Source of the DNA: Rhexocercosporidium sp. MPI-PUGE-AT-0058
Taxonomy: Eukaryota; Ascomycota; Leotiomycetes; Helotiales
NCBI GenBank assembly: GCA_020746875.1
Contig: JAGTJL010000004.1
Span: 2,728,001-2,792,000 of the forward strand
Direction of reading: 5' to 3'
DNA length: 64,000 nt
The translations under genes were made by a program, and so were the position numbers. Shown one piece after another: positions 13,002 to 24,903 of this stretch; the first letter of the stretch is position 1, and every line of letters begins with the position of its first letter. The notes under the pieces were generated by a model that was given only the letters and a program-made list of their open reading frames with translations, was not told the origin of the DNA and did no database searches.

Positions 13002-13771
13002 CCCGATGGTTGAAATGCGATGGAGGCTTAGCAATGCATAGAGATGTCAAGAATTGAATGTCCATTCGCACCAAAGCTCCCGACAAGAAACCCAAGAGAA
13101 AAATTGCCACTGTAATGTACACGAGATTACGGAGCCTCACACGAAGTTGTGCAGTAAGCAAGATGATGGTGAGATGACGATCCTGTAAGATGAAGATCCC
13201 ACGACCAGCAGATGAGTGGTCGCCGAGGCTTCAGGGGTCTTTCAGCTTGTCACCCTTTTCGCTGTGTTGATAGGCTGCCTTGTGGACCGTGCCGCAAGCT
13301 CTACGGCGCGGGGCGCATCTGAGGCGGGATGTTTACAAGGATGTCATATCGAGATTGATCTGGTTCAGAATGTTGATGGGGATGTAATTCTTGAGCGAAT
13401 CTTGGGCATCTGCAATCTGATGTGAGAAGTTGGGATTTTTTTTTTTGGCTTGGCGAGTTCCTGATGAGAAAGAAAAGGCGGCCCAGAGAATTCTGCAAAA
13501 GGAACGAAAAGTTGAGGCACATCCGCATCCAGCTCGGAGACTGCGTACTTGTATTAGAGATAAGTCTTAAGGGATAGTAAACAAAGCGCAATTTATTCAC
13601 AGCTTGAATTGCGTATTTAGAGGTGTCCCTATCTTCTATTTTGATGGATAATTACTCCTCCAAGCGGAGGCAAGCGAGACTGGCAGTCCCGTCAACATAC
13701 TTCCGACTCAGCCTCGCCCAGTGTAAGTAGCAAGTGCCCAAAAATAAGGAAGGAAATCCCATTAACCATTC
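13002..13771. other. Intergenic, nothing recognised
   Basis: About 0.77 kb between two same-strand genes. A T-rich run lies near 13437-13446. No coding motif is seen. Confidence 0.4.
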
Positions 13772-15196
13772 TCACAGGCACTGGTAGTAGTACGGCGGCG
13801 ATACCCCCTTGCATGTAAAGCCCGACTGGCAACGAGAATTAGCAAAAGCCTGCAAAGGAGGGGAAATAGCGAAGAAAACCCTACCTCACAAACAGTACAT
13901 CCCTTCCAATCATTTCCACCACACTGATCCCAATGTTTCGACCTACAGCCACTCGGACCGGTAGGCGCAGCCGAACTCGTCGTTCTGACCGAACTAGTCG
14001 TCCTGACCGAACTAGTTGTCCTAACCGAACTAGTTGTCCTGACCGAATTAGTCGTCCTAACCGAACTAGTAGTCCTAACCGTACTCGAAGTCCTTGTCGA
14101 GATTCTACTCGTACTAGGTGGTCTTGTCGTCGTCGGCCGGGTACTAGTTCTCCCTGTCGTAGTTGTTTTTGGTTTCCCTGGCGCCCACGGATTCGTCCCA
14201 CCACCAGGTTTCGTAACAGTCGTCACAGAACTGCCATCACAATATCCCACCCAACCACTCAAACTCATGTTCTTGAATACCGTACTCATGCCATTCATGC
14301 CATTATTCTGACACCCCTTCAGCCGATCCGCTGGTTGTATGTTTGGCACTGAGGGTGGGTATTCGATATGAAAGACTGGTTTTCCTGCTGCGAGGAAAGC
14401 GCTGTAGGAATTGCATTCACCAAAGGCGGCGCATTGTTCGTTAACAGCGAACTGCATTACTGGTTGCAGGTCGGGGAGGATGTCCATGCTGTTTTTGAGA
14501 CCGATGGCTAGATTAAGGGAAGCAGCTTGGGAGGCCAACCATCGCATGTATTCGACTAGAGCACCGCGTGTAAGGTTGATGGTGTTATTTGGGTTTTGCT
14601 GAAGTCAGTCAGTTATTGGCTTTCATCGTCGGGAAACGAGGTTATAATAGTTTCAAGATGGGGTTAGATTCGAAAGAAATTGTTTCGTACATAACCGTCT
14701 GTAAATGAAAATTAGTGAAATCTCCGGATTCAAGCTCATGAACCCCCTGTAAAATACAGAACTCCATACCTGTATTATCCGGATCTACACCATCACAGCC
14801 TTTTGCCGCCGCAAGATGAATCCTGTTCGTCATAACCTTCCTCACATTTGAATTATTGACTCTCAACCAATACTCATCGGGCCATTCTGGAGCCAGTGAT
14901 TGACCTTTATCCTCATCAGTAAAATTCCCCGCATCAGGTCTCCATGGCTCATAAGTCCCCGCGCTGAAGTAACATATGACAATCTTTCCCTGGCTTTGCA
15001 ATCCTGAAATGGTAGCTGCATCCGTATCGAAAAGATCAATATCGAAGACTGCTGCATCGCCTGGTACGACTTTCGGTGACGCTGCGAGATTCGGTATGCT
15101 GTCCAGGATTATCTGGAATTTTTGTCCGACTTTGAATACTGCTCCAAGCGAAGCGGTACTGTAGATACATGCCCAGAGAAGTGTTGACAGGAGCAT
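13772..15196 (-). CDS. Secreted GH114 glycosidase with C-terminal CBM1
   Basis: Four exons. The ATG at 15196 opens a signal peptide (MLLSTLLWACIYSTASLG). The catalytic domain has the GH114 landmarks VFDIDLFDTDAATI, CYFSAGTYEPWR, GCDGVDPDN joined by an intron to TDGYQNPNNTINL (through a tiny exon near 14693-14700), GLKNS and FHIEYPP. GH114 enzymes are endo-alpha-1,4-polygalactosaminidases, such as fungal Ega3, which cuts galactosaminogalactan. A Thr/Ser/Arg linker with repeated VRTTSS units follows. A fungal CBM1 ends the protein: WDQCGGNDWKGC, then across an intron at about 13819-13877 SGFTCKG...YYYQCL, stop at 13772. The product is secreted and would dock on cellulose through its CBM1. Catalytic residues are inferred from conservation. 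Confidence 0.88.
13972..14095 (-). repeat. 18-bp coding minisatellite in the GH114 linker
   Basis: About six to seven tandem copies of an 18-bp unit encode VRTTSS with minor variants (VRTTNS, VRTSS-like edges). Units differ at a few positions, mostly C/T and G/A. It forms the flexible, probably O-glycosylated linker between catalytic domain and CBM1, and such arrays vary in length between strains. Confidence 0.8.
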
Positions 15197-17930
15197 CTTG
15201 GCGGTAAAGCTTCAGCTTGCGGAATGGATGTAAGGAGCTCGGCAGGGAAGGAGGAGGAAGGAGAGGAAAGGCTGCGCAGCAGCCAGCGAGTGCTTTAAAC
15301 GTAAATCCGTGTCTTGGAGGCGAAACACTCGAGACGAAACTCCCCAGCGAGTCTAGTACCAGCAGTCATCCATTTTACATATAACGAAAGTTTCTCACTG
15401 ACCAGACGGATGGCCACGTAAGGAAATGGCATGTCAAGGTATTCGGTTGAAGTATAGCTGTCAGAATCTGCATTGACAAGACTTCAGCCGCTGAGTAGTC
15501 CACTAGAATGTCACCACGATATTGTTTGGCCAGGGTCCAGACTCGGTCACACAGACTGCAGATGTAGAAGACAAATCTACAGGGGATTTCTCCGCTTCGG
15601 TACCACGTCCGGATCACCCCTTCGCTTGGCCGGTAATTTCGTAGGGACGACATTTGCAAGTGCCGGATACGATATTTTACTTCTGGGGGAAATAGGTAGG
15701 TTTGGAGGTTTTGCGGGGTGCGGTAAGCTGTAGGCTGGGAAACTCCATATTCAATCTGCATGGTACCTGAAGATATCAAGATCTACCAAGATATCTCAAT
15801 GTCCATATTCTGCATAGACAGTAGAAGTAATTTTGAGAGCATAGAGAGAGGCGTACCACCTTGCGCCAGACTTGCGCCATAAAGTGCTAACCTGTTCCAA
15901 ATGAAATTTCTCGAAGAAATATAACCGGGATCGCGGAATATTCATAAAAGTGCGCGTAGATTAAAAATGCGGGGAACAACAAGCAACAAACCCCCATGCT
16001 GAGATCTCCTTGGATCCTTTCACACGATTTCAGGGGTCTGGCTAAACTGGAATAGGCACCTGCTCAAGTCGCTGAACTTGACTGGCTCTTCATACAGCTG
16101 ATAGATTGAAATGTGAAATTTTGAGCAAAATTTTCCCAACCTGGCAAGTATCAATAACAGGCAACGGCATAATATGAAATGGCTGTGAATTTATTCTCGG
16201 CGGTGGCAGTGACCTGGCACCTGGGTGATACCTCAAGGATATTTTTCATAGACTACCAGAACACTCTCGGGGAATGACATTGTGGCCACGAACGTCTGTT
16301 CTTGGCGACAATATACCGATCGGGCAGATCCAAGTGCCCAGTGCGTGCAGTTGATCGGATCTGATCTAGAATAAGGACATTCATTTGAACTCGGGGAGGA
16401 GATATTGATGGATGGAGAATAATATCCGATCAACGTGTCTTGAAATGGGTAATGGTGTGTTTCTACACTAATCTACCACCACATCAGCCAAATTCGACCA
16501 GGAAAGTGACACAATCGCGTGATGGGACTCCTTTGACAGTGATTTCTCAGTGTACCTTAATCATGTCCAACGTCTGGCAAGAGCGAGTTCGCTTTCTAAG
16601 TTCTGCTAAACTCAACAGTCCCACATCAGGCCGGCATCTGCCATCTCCTCTAGGTTAGGAAACGTCATGTATGCGACCTTTGGACGCTCCAACTTCTGTA
16701 TACGCCAAAACCTATTGCTGCGTCCACCAGTACAATTGTCCATAGATTCCCAATGAACGAGTACAATTCCTCTGTCATGGAGACTCCGGGCCACATAAGG
16801 AGAGCCAGCATCTCGAATTCGACAAAATGGAAGATCCGATACAGGGCACGTCATATGTCGGCGGCGGTAGCAGGGATAGTTTGAGAAAACCAGCTTCCGA
16901 CCGTGAGAATCAGAGTTCCCATCTTCTTTGCTGGCAGGATGTATGGACTACCATACGGCTGCAATACTATTCAAGGGTTTTCGACATGTATCACGACATA
17001 TATCGTACGGGGGCCTCAAAAATAATGGCTGCCAGATATTCGTGATATCGTGCATTGGTGCACAGCGACGGAAACAGAAGTCTCTTGCTTCGTGATTGAC
17101 CTGACGACCACCCCTGGTTGATCGAACGGCAGACGACAGTCTTTGCCACGCCACACAGGTTGCATAATAGGATTTCGAGTCGTAATTATTCGGTTGTCCG
17201 TGACAATGAACTAATAAATCAGGGTACGTAATTCGAGTGGAAGCTCCGAAAATTTATGGAAGGAGGAAAAAAGGGGTATCGATTCTGGCGACTGAATTGG
17301 GGCGTAGTTAACGGGCTTTGTGAATCGCCTGAGAACGACAAGAGGAGTGATGGTACGTCGCTGCTAGTATTCGAGAACATGAGGATCATGGTTCAGATAT
17401 TCCAGCATTGCGTCCTGATCCAGCTGCGCTTTGTGGACACTTTGTCGTGTCTCCTTGGAAAGCTCCATGATTGTGATTGTGAATGTGAATATCAGACTTG
17501 TATTGGAGGCGAGGGACAAGAAATCACATTTCTTGTGCCAGTGGTGCGTGATATAACCGGGAGTCCTAATCCGACAAGACTGGAGAGAAATGAGGTCGTG
17601 AAAGCGTCAATATCTTGAGCTTCACACCATAGACCAATTTCATGGTTCCTGAGATAGATGCAACCAGACTGAATTCATAACACACGCATTCGGACGTGAT
17701 GAAAAGACCAATAGGAGACTTCCCGATAAAGGCAGGTCTGAAAGATGGAGGGCGTTCGTTATGCAAAGTTGCCTCAATCGCAGAAGTAGCCTCCAAAACT
17801 CTCGTCTGAATCTAAGTGCAGACATGCAAATTCGGAGCCAAACAGAGTTTGTGATTGCGACGATTGGCGGATCCAACATTCACAGCCTATTAAATGTCTC
17901 GGGGAAAAACCTTCAGCGTCGTTGACATTC
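15197..17930. other. 2.7 kb gene-poor region, possible gene fragment
   Basis: No intact gene is supported. On the minus strand 15375-15779 is open for 134 codons. Its part reading CDRVWTLAKQYRGDILVDYS followed by AAEVL weakly resembles the region after the HET domain in fungal HET proteins (a 'D..VW/FaL...DYS..EVl' pattern), so it may be a decayed fragment. The rest holds only short frames without motifs. Confidence 0.3.
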
Positions 17931-18820
17931 TCAACTTGCCGCAGACGCAGTGGTGTGCACCGAGCTCGAGGAAGGATCGGATGTGGAGCCAGTTGTAGTT
18001 GTAGCTGTCGATGATCCCGCTATAAGAGGAGCAACTTGTTCAGCACTCACAGTGTCCGTGGAAACTTCAACATCTTTACCTTTCCCCTTGTGTTTAACCT
18101 CGCTTTCAACGTCACCCATTTGCGTATCTCCATCTGCATCAACCATACTTTGCTGCACTATGCTGACAGCTGGTAAATCGTCCATTATCTTGTCCACATC
18201 CAACTTCTTCCCCTCGTGTTCCCCGTCAAGAGCACTGACAGGCTCTCTTGTTCCCTCTTCTGCTCTGCTCCCCTCACTGCTCGTCTCCCATTCACTACCC
18301 TCCTCACTCTCAGTATAACTCCCACTCCCTTCACTCCCCCTCTCAACTAACCTCAGTGTCTCCCCAACACCAGAAAATCCCTCTCTAGCATCTCCGCCCA
18401 ATTCTGCACATTCCCCAACTCCTTCACCCTTCTCATCCCCTCATCAGCAACCTTCTTCAGCTTATCGCCCTCCTTCCTCAGACCCTCGGTAGCTTTCACG
18501 ACATCCTTCTGCTGTTTCTCCAGTTGTTTTGAGTTCGAGTGTAGGTCTTGCGCGCGGGAGCGGAGGGTTATATCGAGGGAGGATCCGATGTTCGTCATGG
18601 AAGCTTCGAGGGCGGCGCGCGCTTCGGCGATCTGCCGCGCTGTTTCGGGGGAGTGGAGGGATGGGGATGTCATGCTCATACTGGGAGAACGAGTAGAGGA
18701 AGATGAGGAGGGGAGGGTTGGAGAGATAGATGTTGGTGGGTGCGTTGTTGGATGCGTTAATGGGTGGGTTGGTGGGGGAAGAGGAGGGGGCACCGAGGAG
18801 CTTGATGCGTGGGCCGACAT
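17931..18820 (-). pseudogene. BLOC1S1/GCN5L1-like subunit, frame broken by 1 bp
   Basis: The ATG at 18820 opens a Ser/Pro/Thr-rich disordered N-terminus. The GCN5L1 (BLOC1S1) helical domain follows: RAALEASMTNIGSSLDITL, EKQQKDVVKATEGLRKEGD, VKELGNVQNWAEMLERDF. The NWAxxLExD signature is that of BLOC-1 subunit 1, which acts in endosome/lysosome-related trafficking. After LERDFLVL the frame reaches a stop (GRH*). The expected continuation ETLRLVERGSEG is in the next frame. One extra base in the C4 run at 18362-18365 would join them. The continued frame is acidic, Ser-rich and low complexity, ending at 17931. No phase-consistent intron preserves ETLRLVE. This is either a real frameshift, a sequencing homopolymer error, or a short protein ending at 18353. 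Confidence 0.7.
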
Positions 18821-19211
18821 TGTGGATGAAGATCTCGTTAGTTATGTGATCGTAGCCGTTGGTTTATTGTAGCTGATCTGTCTGTCGTTGGTAGATGATG
18901 GGCGTATCTCATGGTTGGGGATGCTGAGTTGTGAATTGAGGTTGAAGATGTTGAAGCTTGTGATGCGGGGTGATTGACAAATGAACAGGGGTCAAATGAT
19001 GGCAGGAAAGTCACAAAATATCAACAAATTTTCAAGAATCACGCTGTGAAAGTTGCACATGGGAACAAAAATCGAGGCAGTGCAAGATTTTAGTATTCCC
19101 CTTGAATTGCTGATGACCCTTTGCCGTGAAGGTTCTCAATGAACGGACCGCAAATGCAACTCCAAGCCATGTCTCCACAGAAATACAAATCCCAAACCAG
19201 CAGAAACCTCT
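18821..19211. other. Intergenic, nothing recognised
   Basis: Promoter of the BLOC1S1-like gene and 3' end of the eS8 gene. Nothing else is seen. Confidence 0.4.
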
Positions 19212-19898
19212 CTACTTTCTCAGTTGGCGCTGGTAGAAAGCAAGCTCCTCACCCTCCAAGATGTATCCATCACAACGTCCGCTCTGTCCTGGGCGGGAGG
19301 AGATGACGGCGAACAGACGACCAGCCTCGAATTGCTTCTCCAATGCGGACTCGACCTTTCCTTGGGAAGCGAAACGCTCGTGGTGCTTCTTCTCGACAGA
19401 CTTGCTCTTCTTGGTGTCTGGCTCGGCGACCTCAGCACCGGCCTGCTTCTGACGTCTGCGACCGAGTTGTTGTCCGTAGTGGGCCTCATACCACTGACGG
19501 AAAGGAGCGGCATCAACTTGGACGACGGCGGAGCGGGTAAGGGTGTTGGTTCGAACCAACTCGTTGTTGGAAGGATGGAAAGCGACGACGATCACACGGA
19601 CCTTGCGGGCGATACCCTCAGAAGCCCAGGAGAAGTTGCCGGATTCGAGACGGAGGGCACGGAACTTGCGGTTACCACCACGGGTACGGACAAGATGGAT
19701 TCTCTTCGCTCCAATACGGGTGTTGGACTCTTGTCGGCCGGCTTCGAAAGCGCGCTTCTTCCCTGTAAAAAGTCTTAGCTTTCAGATCAGGTTGGAACAT
19801 ATGCCAAATGGCATATGGGCTTTCTACTACGCACGGTAATATGCTCGCTTCGCACCAGAAGCAGAGCGCTTGTGTCTGGAATCTCTCGAAATACCCAT
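19212..19898 (-). CDS. RPS8: 40S ribosomal protein S8 (eS8)
   Basis: Two exons. The ATG at 19898 gives the near-invariant start MGISRDSRHKRSASGAKRAYY. A 72-nt intron at 19763-19834 (GTGCGT...TTTACAG) joins to RKKRAFEAGRQESNTRIG. The protein continues with IHLVRTRGGNRKFRALRLE, the eS8 core, and ends GYILEGEELAFYQRQLRK. Full length (about 204 residues) fits the family. It is a structural protein of the small ribosomal subunit. The coding sequence is GC-richer with strongly biased codons, as expected for a highly expressed gene. Confidence 0.97.
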
Positions 19899-21638
19899 GA
19901 TTGCGGTTTCTGAATCATGAGAGAAGTTAGCAGATGGCTCGCAGACGTTGAAGTCGAGGAGTTAGGAATTGGGACAAGCCAGAGCATGGTAGACATGCAG
20001 AACCAAGCTGACAACCAGAGTATCCCACAGAAGATTTGTAGAGGTTGCGCAGAGCTATTTGATGTGGGAGAGGGTGATTCGAGATTGCGCTTATGGTGAC
20101 CACCCCCCCATCTCCCATTATTATTCTCTGCAGACTCTGGATGCGATTGATTCCGTATGTGTTCGATGCTGGCAATGGTGTAGGAGAGTTTGTATGAACT
20201 GACCTGTTGATTCCGAGTGTCAAGGGTCGTTGTCGTTGGGTTGTCGTGGTTCAGAAAGTTTGTGATCGCGATGTTGAAAATACCTGTGGGATTTCTCACT
20301 AGCGCTTTTTAAGCGAGACTCCACAATTGGCTTGGCTGGGGTTGCCGCACGTGATCCAGCCAACAATCCACAATTCAACCTCACCTCATGGAATCCAGCG
20401 GAAGAAACTCTTTTTAGTTTCATATATTCAAGCAAACGATCTCATTTTCTCACGTATGTGGCACTCGCGTTTCCAATTTTGATGCCATCTGAAACCCAAA
20501 CTCTTTCTTCTAGTACGTAGCAGGATCATCTCACACAGTGGGCAGCCGATATCCACAGACATTGGATATGAGATACGTACGGCCATCCAGGTAGAAGGTA
20601 CTCGAGTCGAAGTCATACAATAACTGTTTGATGTTATTTCGCTGCAGTGCTCCCATTTCTTGCCCATATTGAAGCAGTTATTGTGCCAAAAGGTTGTCAT
20701 CTATACCTAGGTACTCTCATCTTCGGAGGCCTGTCGCGTGACACCTTACTTTTGAGACTGTAAAATTTTAGAAGATAAAAATACTGCTCGGGTGGCTTTA
20801 GAATTCTCATGCGCGAGAATAGCAATAGGTGTTTTGATGGCATGCTGTTCTCTCTGAACATGTTGGGGAAGAAAGTAAACTGTTCCAGGTTTTTTACGAT
20901 GTTAATGAGCGATGTTTCTGCCAGCCTCATCCGTCTTTCTCACACCTACCTACTTCACTTGGATGGTGGCTAGAGTGAATTTGCACGGCAGCAGCGCCCC
21001 GTCATCGTGGCATTTGCTAGGCGATCTCAGCGTCCATAAACGAGCGAAACGCGACAAAAGAATCCATGCCAGAGGCATCTAAACTAAGAATATCCTCAAC
21101 GTCATCTAAGGAAAACAATATTATGTCTCGGCATTAGTGCTTTCTCTCACCACGAAATGAATACCGCCTCTTCGTTGAGATGAAGCATAGAGGGAATCGA
21201 AGTTGTGGCTTTGACGCCCGATACAGCAACCAGCATCGGCACAGCACCAAACATGCATGGCTAAAGAATCCCATCATATTCTCTCTCTTCCCAAAGTTTC
21301 CACTGGAGCTGCGATTACTTGTCTGGAGTTTTGCTCTACTAGGTCCTAGGATCGTCAAGCTCATCCTTACGAACACCTCGGATTGACGGCGAGGAGAAGC
21401 CACGAAAGGTGTTGGGCGCAGGAGGTGGAGTCCATGGTAGGTTACAGTAGTCACATGTGTGGCGTACAGCATCACGCGCGTAGTGTATGGGTACTGTATG
21501 TTTCTCGAACATTCTATCGGCAGGTCATCATCTCCTTCCTTCTCCTACATCAACATCACTCACAACGCCCCGCCACATAGACTCCTGCCGTCGATATAAG
21601 TCTCAGCCCAAATCTACGGCATTGCTACAGGAACCAAC
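19899..21638. other. 1.7 kb intergenic region
   Basis: Contains the eS8 promoter and 5' untranslated region on its left side (a C-rich run near 20100-20108). I see no supported gene, RNA or repeat in the rest. Confidence 0.4.
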
Positions 21639-22645
21639 ATGGACAAACCAAAAGGCAAAAAGCCAAGCACAGTTGTCAAGATCGCTACAGACGGCGACGT
21701 GATTCTCGTTGTTGGGCCGGAAAAGGCGAAGCTTCGTGTTCTTTCACTATTTCTCAAGGCGGCCTCGAAGCCCTTCTCCGCTATGTTCGGGCCCGACTGG
21801 AAGGAAGGTCATAATATGCTCGATCGGGATAGGCCAGTAGAACTACTACTGCCCGAAGATAATGCCGATGCGCTGAAGGTTATCTGTGCCGTCATTCACC
21901 ACCGGAACAATGAAGTGCCTCGAACACTTGCTGCAGACGACGTTCTAGAGGTTGCCGTCACAGCGGACAAGTATGATTGTGTTGATGTCCTGAAATTTGC
22001 GAGCGCAAATTAGCTTCTGCCTGGTAAAAACGAAGCTAGAGACCTAATGCTTCTTACTGCCGCGGCATATGTATTCCAGAACGCACAAGCGTTTAAAGAG
22101 CTTACGAGAGAATTAATACTCAACCACGGTGGTCCCTACCTGGATCTTTCATGCGAGGAGGTTGAATCTGCTATAACTTGGAAGGTATTCTGTAAGTAGC
22201 ATACCGATTCATTTTGGCCTGTAACTGACAAGCCAACCCAAAAGGTCTGCTAGAAGGACAAAGAAGCGTTGCAAGGCTGAAACTAGCTGAAATACTCATA
22301 GCTGGAATAAATGACGGGACTGGGATGTGTGTTCACAAATGTGGATGGACAAGTAAATATGCATATGCATATTTAAAGTCGCTCGAGAGAAAGTATCTTT
22401 GGCCAGGGCAATTACTCAATATCTCTATTTCGAAGGCAATAGAATTAGCAGAAAAGATGCCTGATCCGATACCTGAGGAGCCAAGTACTTCATGTAGGTA
22501 TGCGTACAAGCACGCTGCACCAGAGTATAGGGCAGACCGTTGTTGGAGGTTGGATATGCTGAACAACATTATTGGGCTTTGTCTGCACTGCGTTCGATCA
22601 GGTGGCACAAATTATTCTTGTGACCACAGCTCCTCTAGCATATAG
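21639..22645 (+). pseudogene. BTB/POZ-domain gene with in-frame TAG
   Basis: The ATG at 21639 opens MDKPKGKKPSTVVKIATDGD and the BTB fold: VILVVGPEKAKLRVLS, SLFLKAASKPFSAMFG, LLLPEDNADALKVICAVIHH, ADKYDCVDVLKFASAN. A TAG sits at 22011-22013. The same frame then continues without a break as LLPGKNEARDLMLLTAAAYV to a canonical 53-nt intron (22192-22244, GTAAGT...AAAAG). Its second exon runs in phase as CLLEGQRSVARLKLAEIL to a stop at 22645. Fungal relatives usually have Trp at this point (a FAS..W pattern), so TGG to TAG is the simplest reading. Frame and intron are otherwise intact, so the change is recent or an error. A truncated 124-residue BTB protein could still be made. BTB domains mediate dimerisation or Cul3 recruitment; the role here is unknown. 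Confidence 0.8.
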
Positions 22646-24024
22646 GATCAATTATCTGCTTCAATGAGATTGCTCCATCTTTGACACATACTAGGCGGGG
22701 GGGAAATACCGTTTGACTTTTGCTAAACGAACTTACACATCTAGTCGACACTATATAGAATAGAAATGAAGGACTACTGAAATCGTCGAGTTCGGGTTTC
22801 CTAGTCATTTACAGTAATTACAATAGAAAGATTTACGATAAATGAATCTATAGGCAGGAAGCTTTCTGACAAGCTATCTTCGAGCCTGAAAATTGAACCC
22901 AGATATTAATATAACTCCTGCCATTATGATATTAACAAGCAGCCTTTCAACCCATGTACGGTATAAGGCGGCGAGGAATTGCTCTCCTAAGTTAGCCTTC
23001 TTTCACCATCATAACGTCTTTGCTCAGTTATTTTAGTCTTGCGTGCTGAAACCGGGCTCCTCTTAGCCTTCTTTAAACCTTAACTGATTTTGTCTTCTAT
23101 AATGGCATCTTGGAAATTGCCAGCAAATTTGAAACAAGAGCGATTTCCCCTCGGGCCGTTTGACTGATGGAAGAAGTTTGTTCTAAGTGAAACACGAAGA
23201 TAGAAGCAATAAACATCACTCACAAGTGAAGTTAGAATCATACCCTAGGGAGTGGATGACCGATTTTGCTGACTTCGCAAAGAACCATTTCTCACAATCA
23301 GTGGATATTAGGAATCAGAGGATTTCCCAGCAAGTACGCGCAGCCACACATTTAGGGAGTTAACTTGGCTGCAGATGGAGTTCAAAGTTTAGCGAGGTTA
23401 CTATGAACACACTTCCACGGCCGCCACGATCCTTGATCGCTTAATTAAATGTGGTATCAGCTTATATGCTAATGTGCTTTAATGTGGGGTACCCGGGCCG
23501 CTACATGTGTGGTTGAAGCCTTTTAATAAAATCTCGATGTTTATATTTAACTACTATATGCGTTGAGAAGATGAAAAAGGCTAGATAGTAGTGTTATGAG
23601 TTAAGGGGTAGTATTATGTTATAAAACGAAGCTCTTTATAAATTCAATAGAGCAGCAACGACATACGAATGATTTCCGGAATGAATAAGCTAAAAGTGTT
23701 TAGGAGAGGTAAATAATTCTGTGAAATGAAAATGAACAAAATTCTTAACGTTAACGGGTTTAACATTTTAAAGTCACTTGAACTTGAAGTGCCTCCCGCG
23801 ATTCGTCTCGTTACAGGAGTCTCGGCACGCAGGGAGACGTTATAACAATGACATTAGGAAGAAGCCCACCAATATGCTACTAGGTGGCTTATGAATTCGA
23901 AACGCAAGTATGTAGAGTACACCTCTCGACAATATGTGCTACGAATACAAAACCTTTACACTAGTTAATAAATGTATTCGTGATGCAGCCCGAAACTAAG
24001 TCTTGAACTCGGATACGGTGATGC
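22646..24024. other. AT-rich gene-free stretch
   Basis: About 1.4 kb with no gene. It is visibly AT-rich around 23500-23760 (many TTAA and ATAT runs) compared with the flanking genes. This resembles RIP-mutated or decayed repeat DNA, but no terminal repeats or coding relic could be identified. Confidence 0.4.
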
Positions 24025-24903
24025 TCATAGTTTGACAGTGAAAGAAAAGACACCGGTCCCACCACCAACGTAGATGACATCCTTGTCCTTCTCAGTTCGT
24101 CCAAACCCACAAGAAGTCGAGCCCGAAACAGTGGCAATAGCAGTCGGCTTTCCCACAGAAGGATCGACTTCGACGATCGAGTTCTTCCCATTCGTCGCAA
24201 TGTAGATCTTTCCATTCGGCCCAAAGCACAGATCGTCACCCATTAGGTTCGTCCAGAGTGTCGTCACGGCGCCGGTCGCTTTGCCAGTCGCATCAACAGG
24301 AACTTTGTGGAAGCTGTTCTTGAAAATATTCGTATACCAAACAACCCCATCCTTGTATCTGATGCCATCGATTCCGAAAGGAATTGAACCTGAGGGTGCC
24401 ATCGTAGGGTCCGTGACCGCGACCGAGTATGCTCCAGTAGACATGCTGAATCGGAAAACTGAACCTTTGCCAGCATCGGCCACTAAGACAGTATCGTTGT
24501 TGAATGCTGTCAACCCATTCAAATTGTTGGCCTCGGTGATTGTTTTGATCAAAGTCGCTACCGGCGTCGCTCCCGTGAAGTCGACCTTGTAGATCCCTTT
24601 ACCGCCAATCACAGCAAACACATCTGGAGTAACCTCTACAATCCCACTCAATCCGGAAGCTCCAGTGACTACAATAGCGGTCTTGGAAGTCTTTGCAACG
24701 GGGTCTACGATGTAGAGGTTTGCACTGTTCATGTTGGTCGTGAGGATATGTCCATTTGGTCGGACGGCGAGATTCTCAGTCGACGCGAGTTTGACTACTT
24801 GAGCTGCAGCGACTTGTCGATTTTGTATGATTGATGCAAACGTAGAAGATAGGCAGCCTGCTAGAACAGGCAATGCCCATAATGAGGATAGTCCAAGCAT
24901 CAT
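24025..24903 (-). CDS. Secreted SMP-30/NHL-like beta-propeller protein
   Basis: Single exon. The first ATG is at 24903 (a second at 24900); the frame is open further upstream but without ATG. The N-terminus MMLGLSSLWALPVLAGCLSS looks like a signal peptide. The rest shows propeller-type repeats: TENLAVRPNGHILTTNMNSA, SGIVEVTPDVFAVIGGKGI, NNLNGLTAFNNDTVLVADAG, IPFGIDGIRYKDGVVWYTN, MGDDLCFGPNGKIYIATNG, SCGFGRTEKDKDVIYVGGG. This is the SMP-30/gluconolactonase-like superfamily, six-bladed propellers that often act as lactonases or esterases. Catalytic metal ligands cannot be assigned by eye, so the substrate is not claimed. About 293 residues, likely extracellular. Confidence 0.82.
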   Translation of the reverse strand: MMLGLSSLWALPVLAGCLSSTFASIIQNRQVAAAQVVKLASTENLAVRPNGHILTTNMNSANLYIVDPVAKTSKTAIVVTGASGLSGIVEVTPDVFAVIGGKGIYKVDFTGATPVATLIKTITEANNLNGLTAFNNDTVLVADAGKGSVFRFSMSTGAYSVAVTDPTMAPSGSIPFGIDGIRYKDGVVWYTNIFKNSFHKVPVDATGKATGAVTTLWTNLMGDDLCFGPNGKIYIATNGKNSIVEVDPSVGKPTAIATVSGSTSCGFGRTEKDKDVIYVGGGTGVFSFTVKL

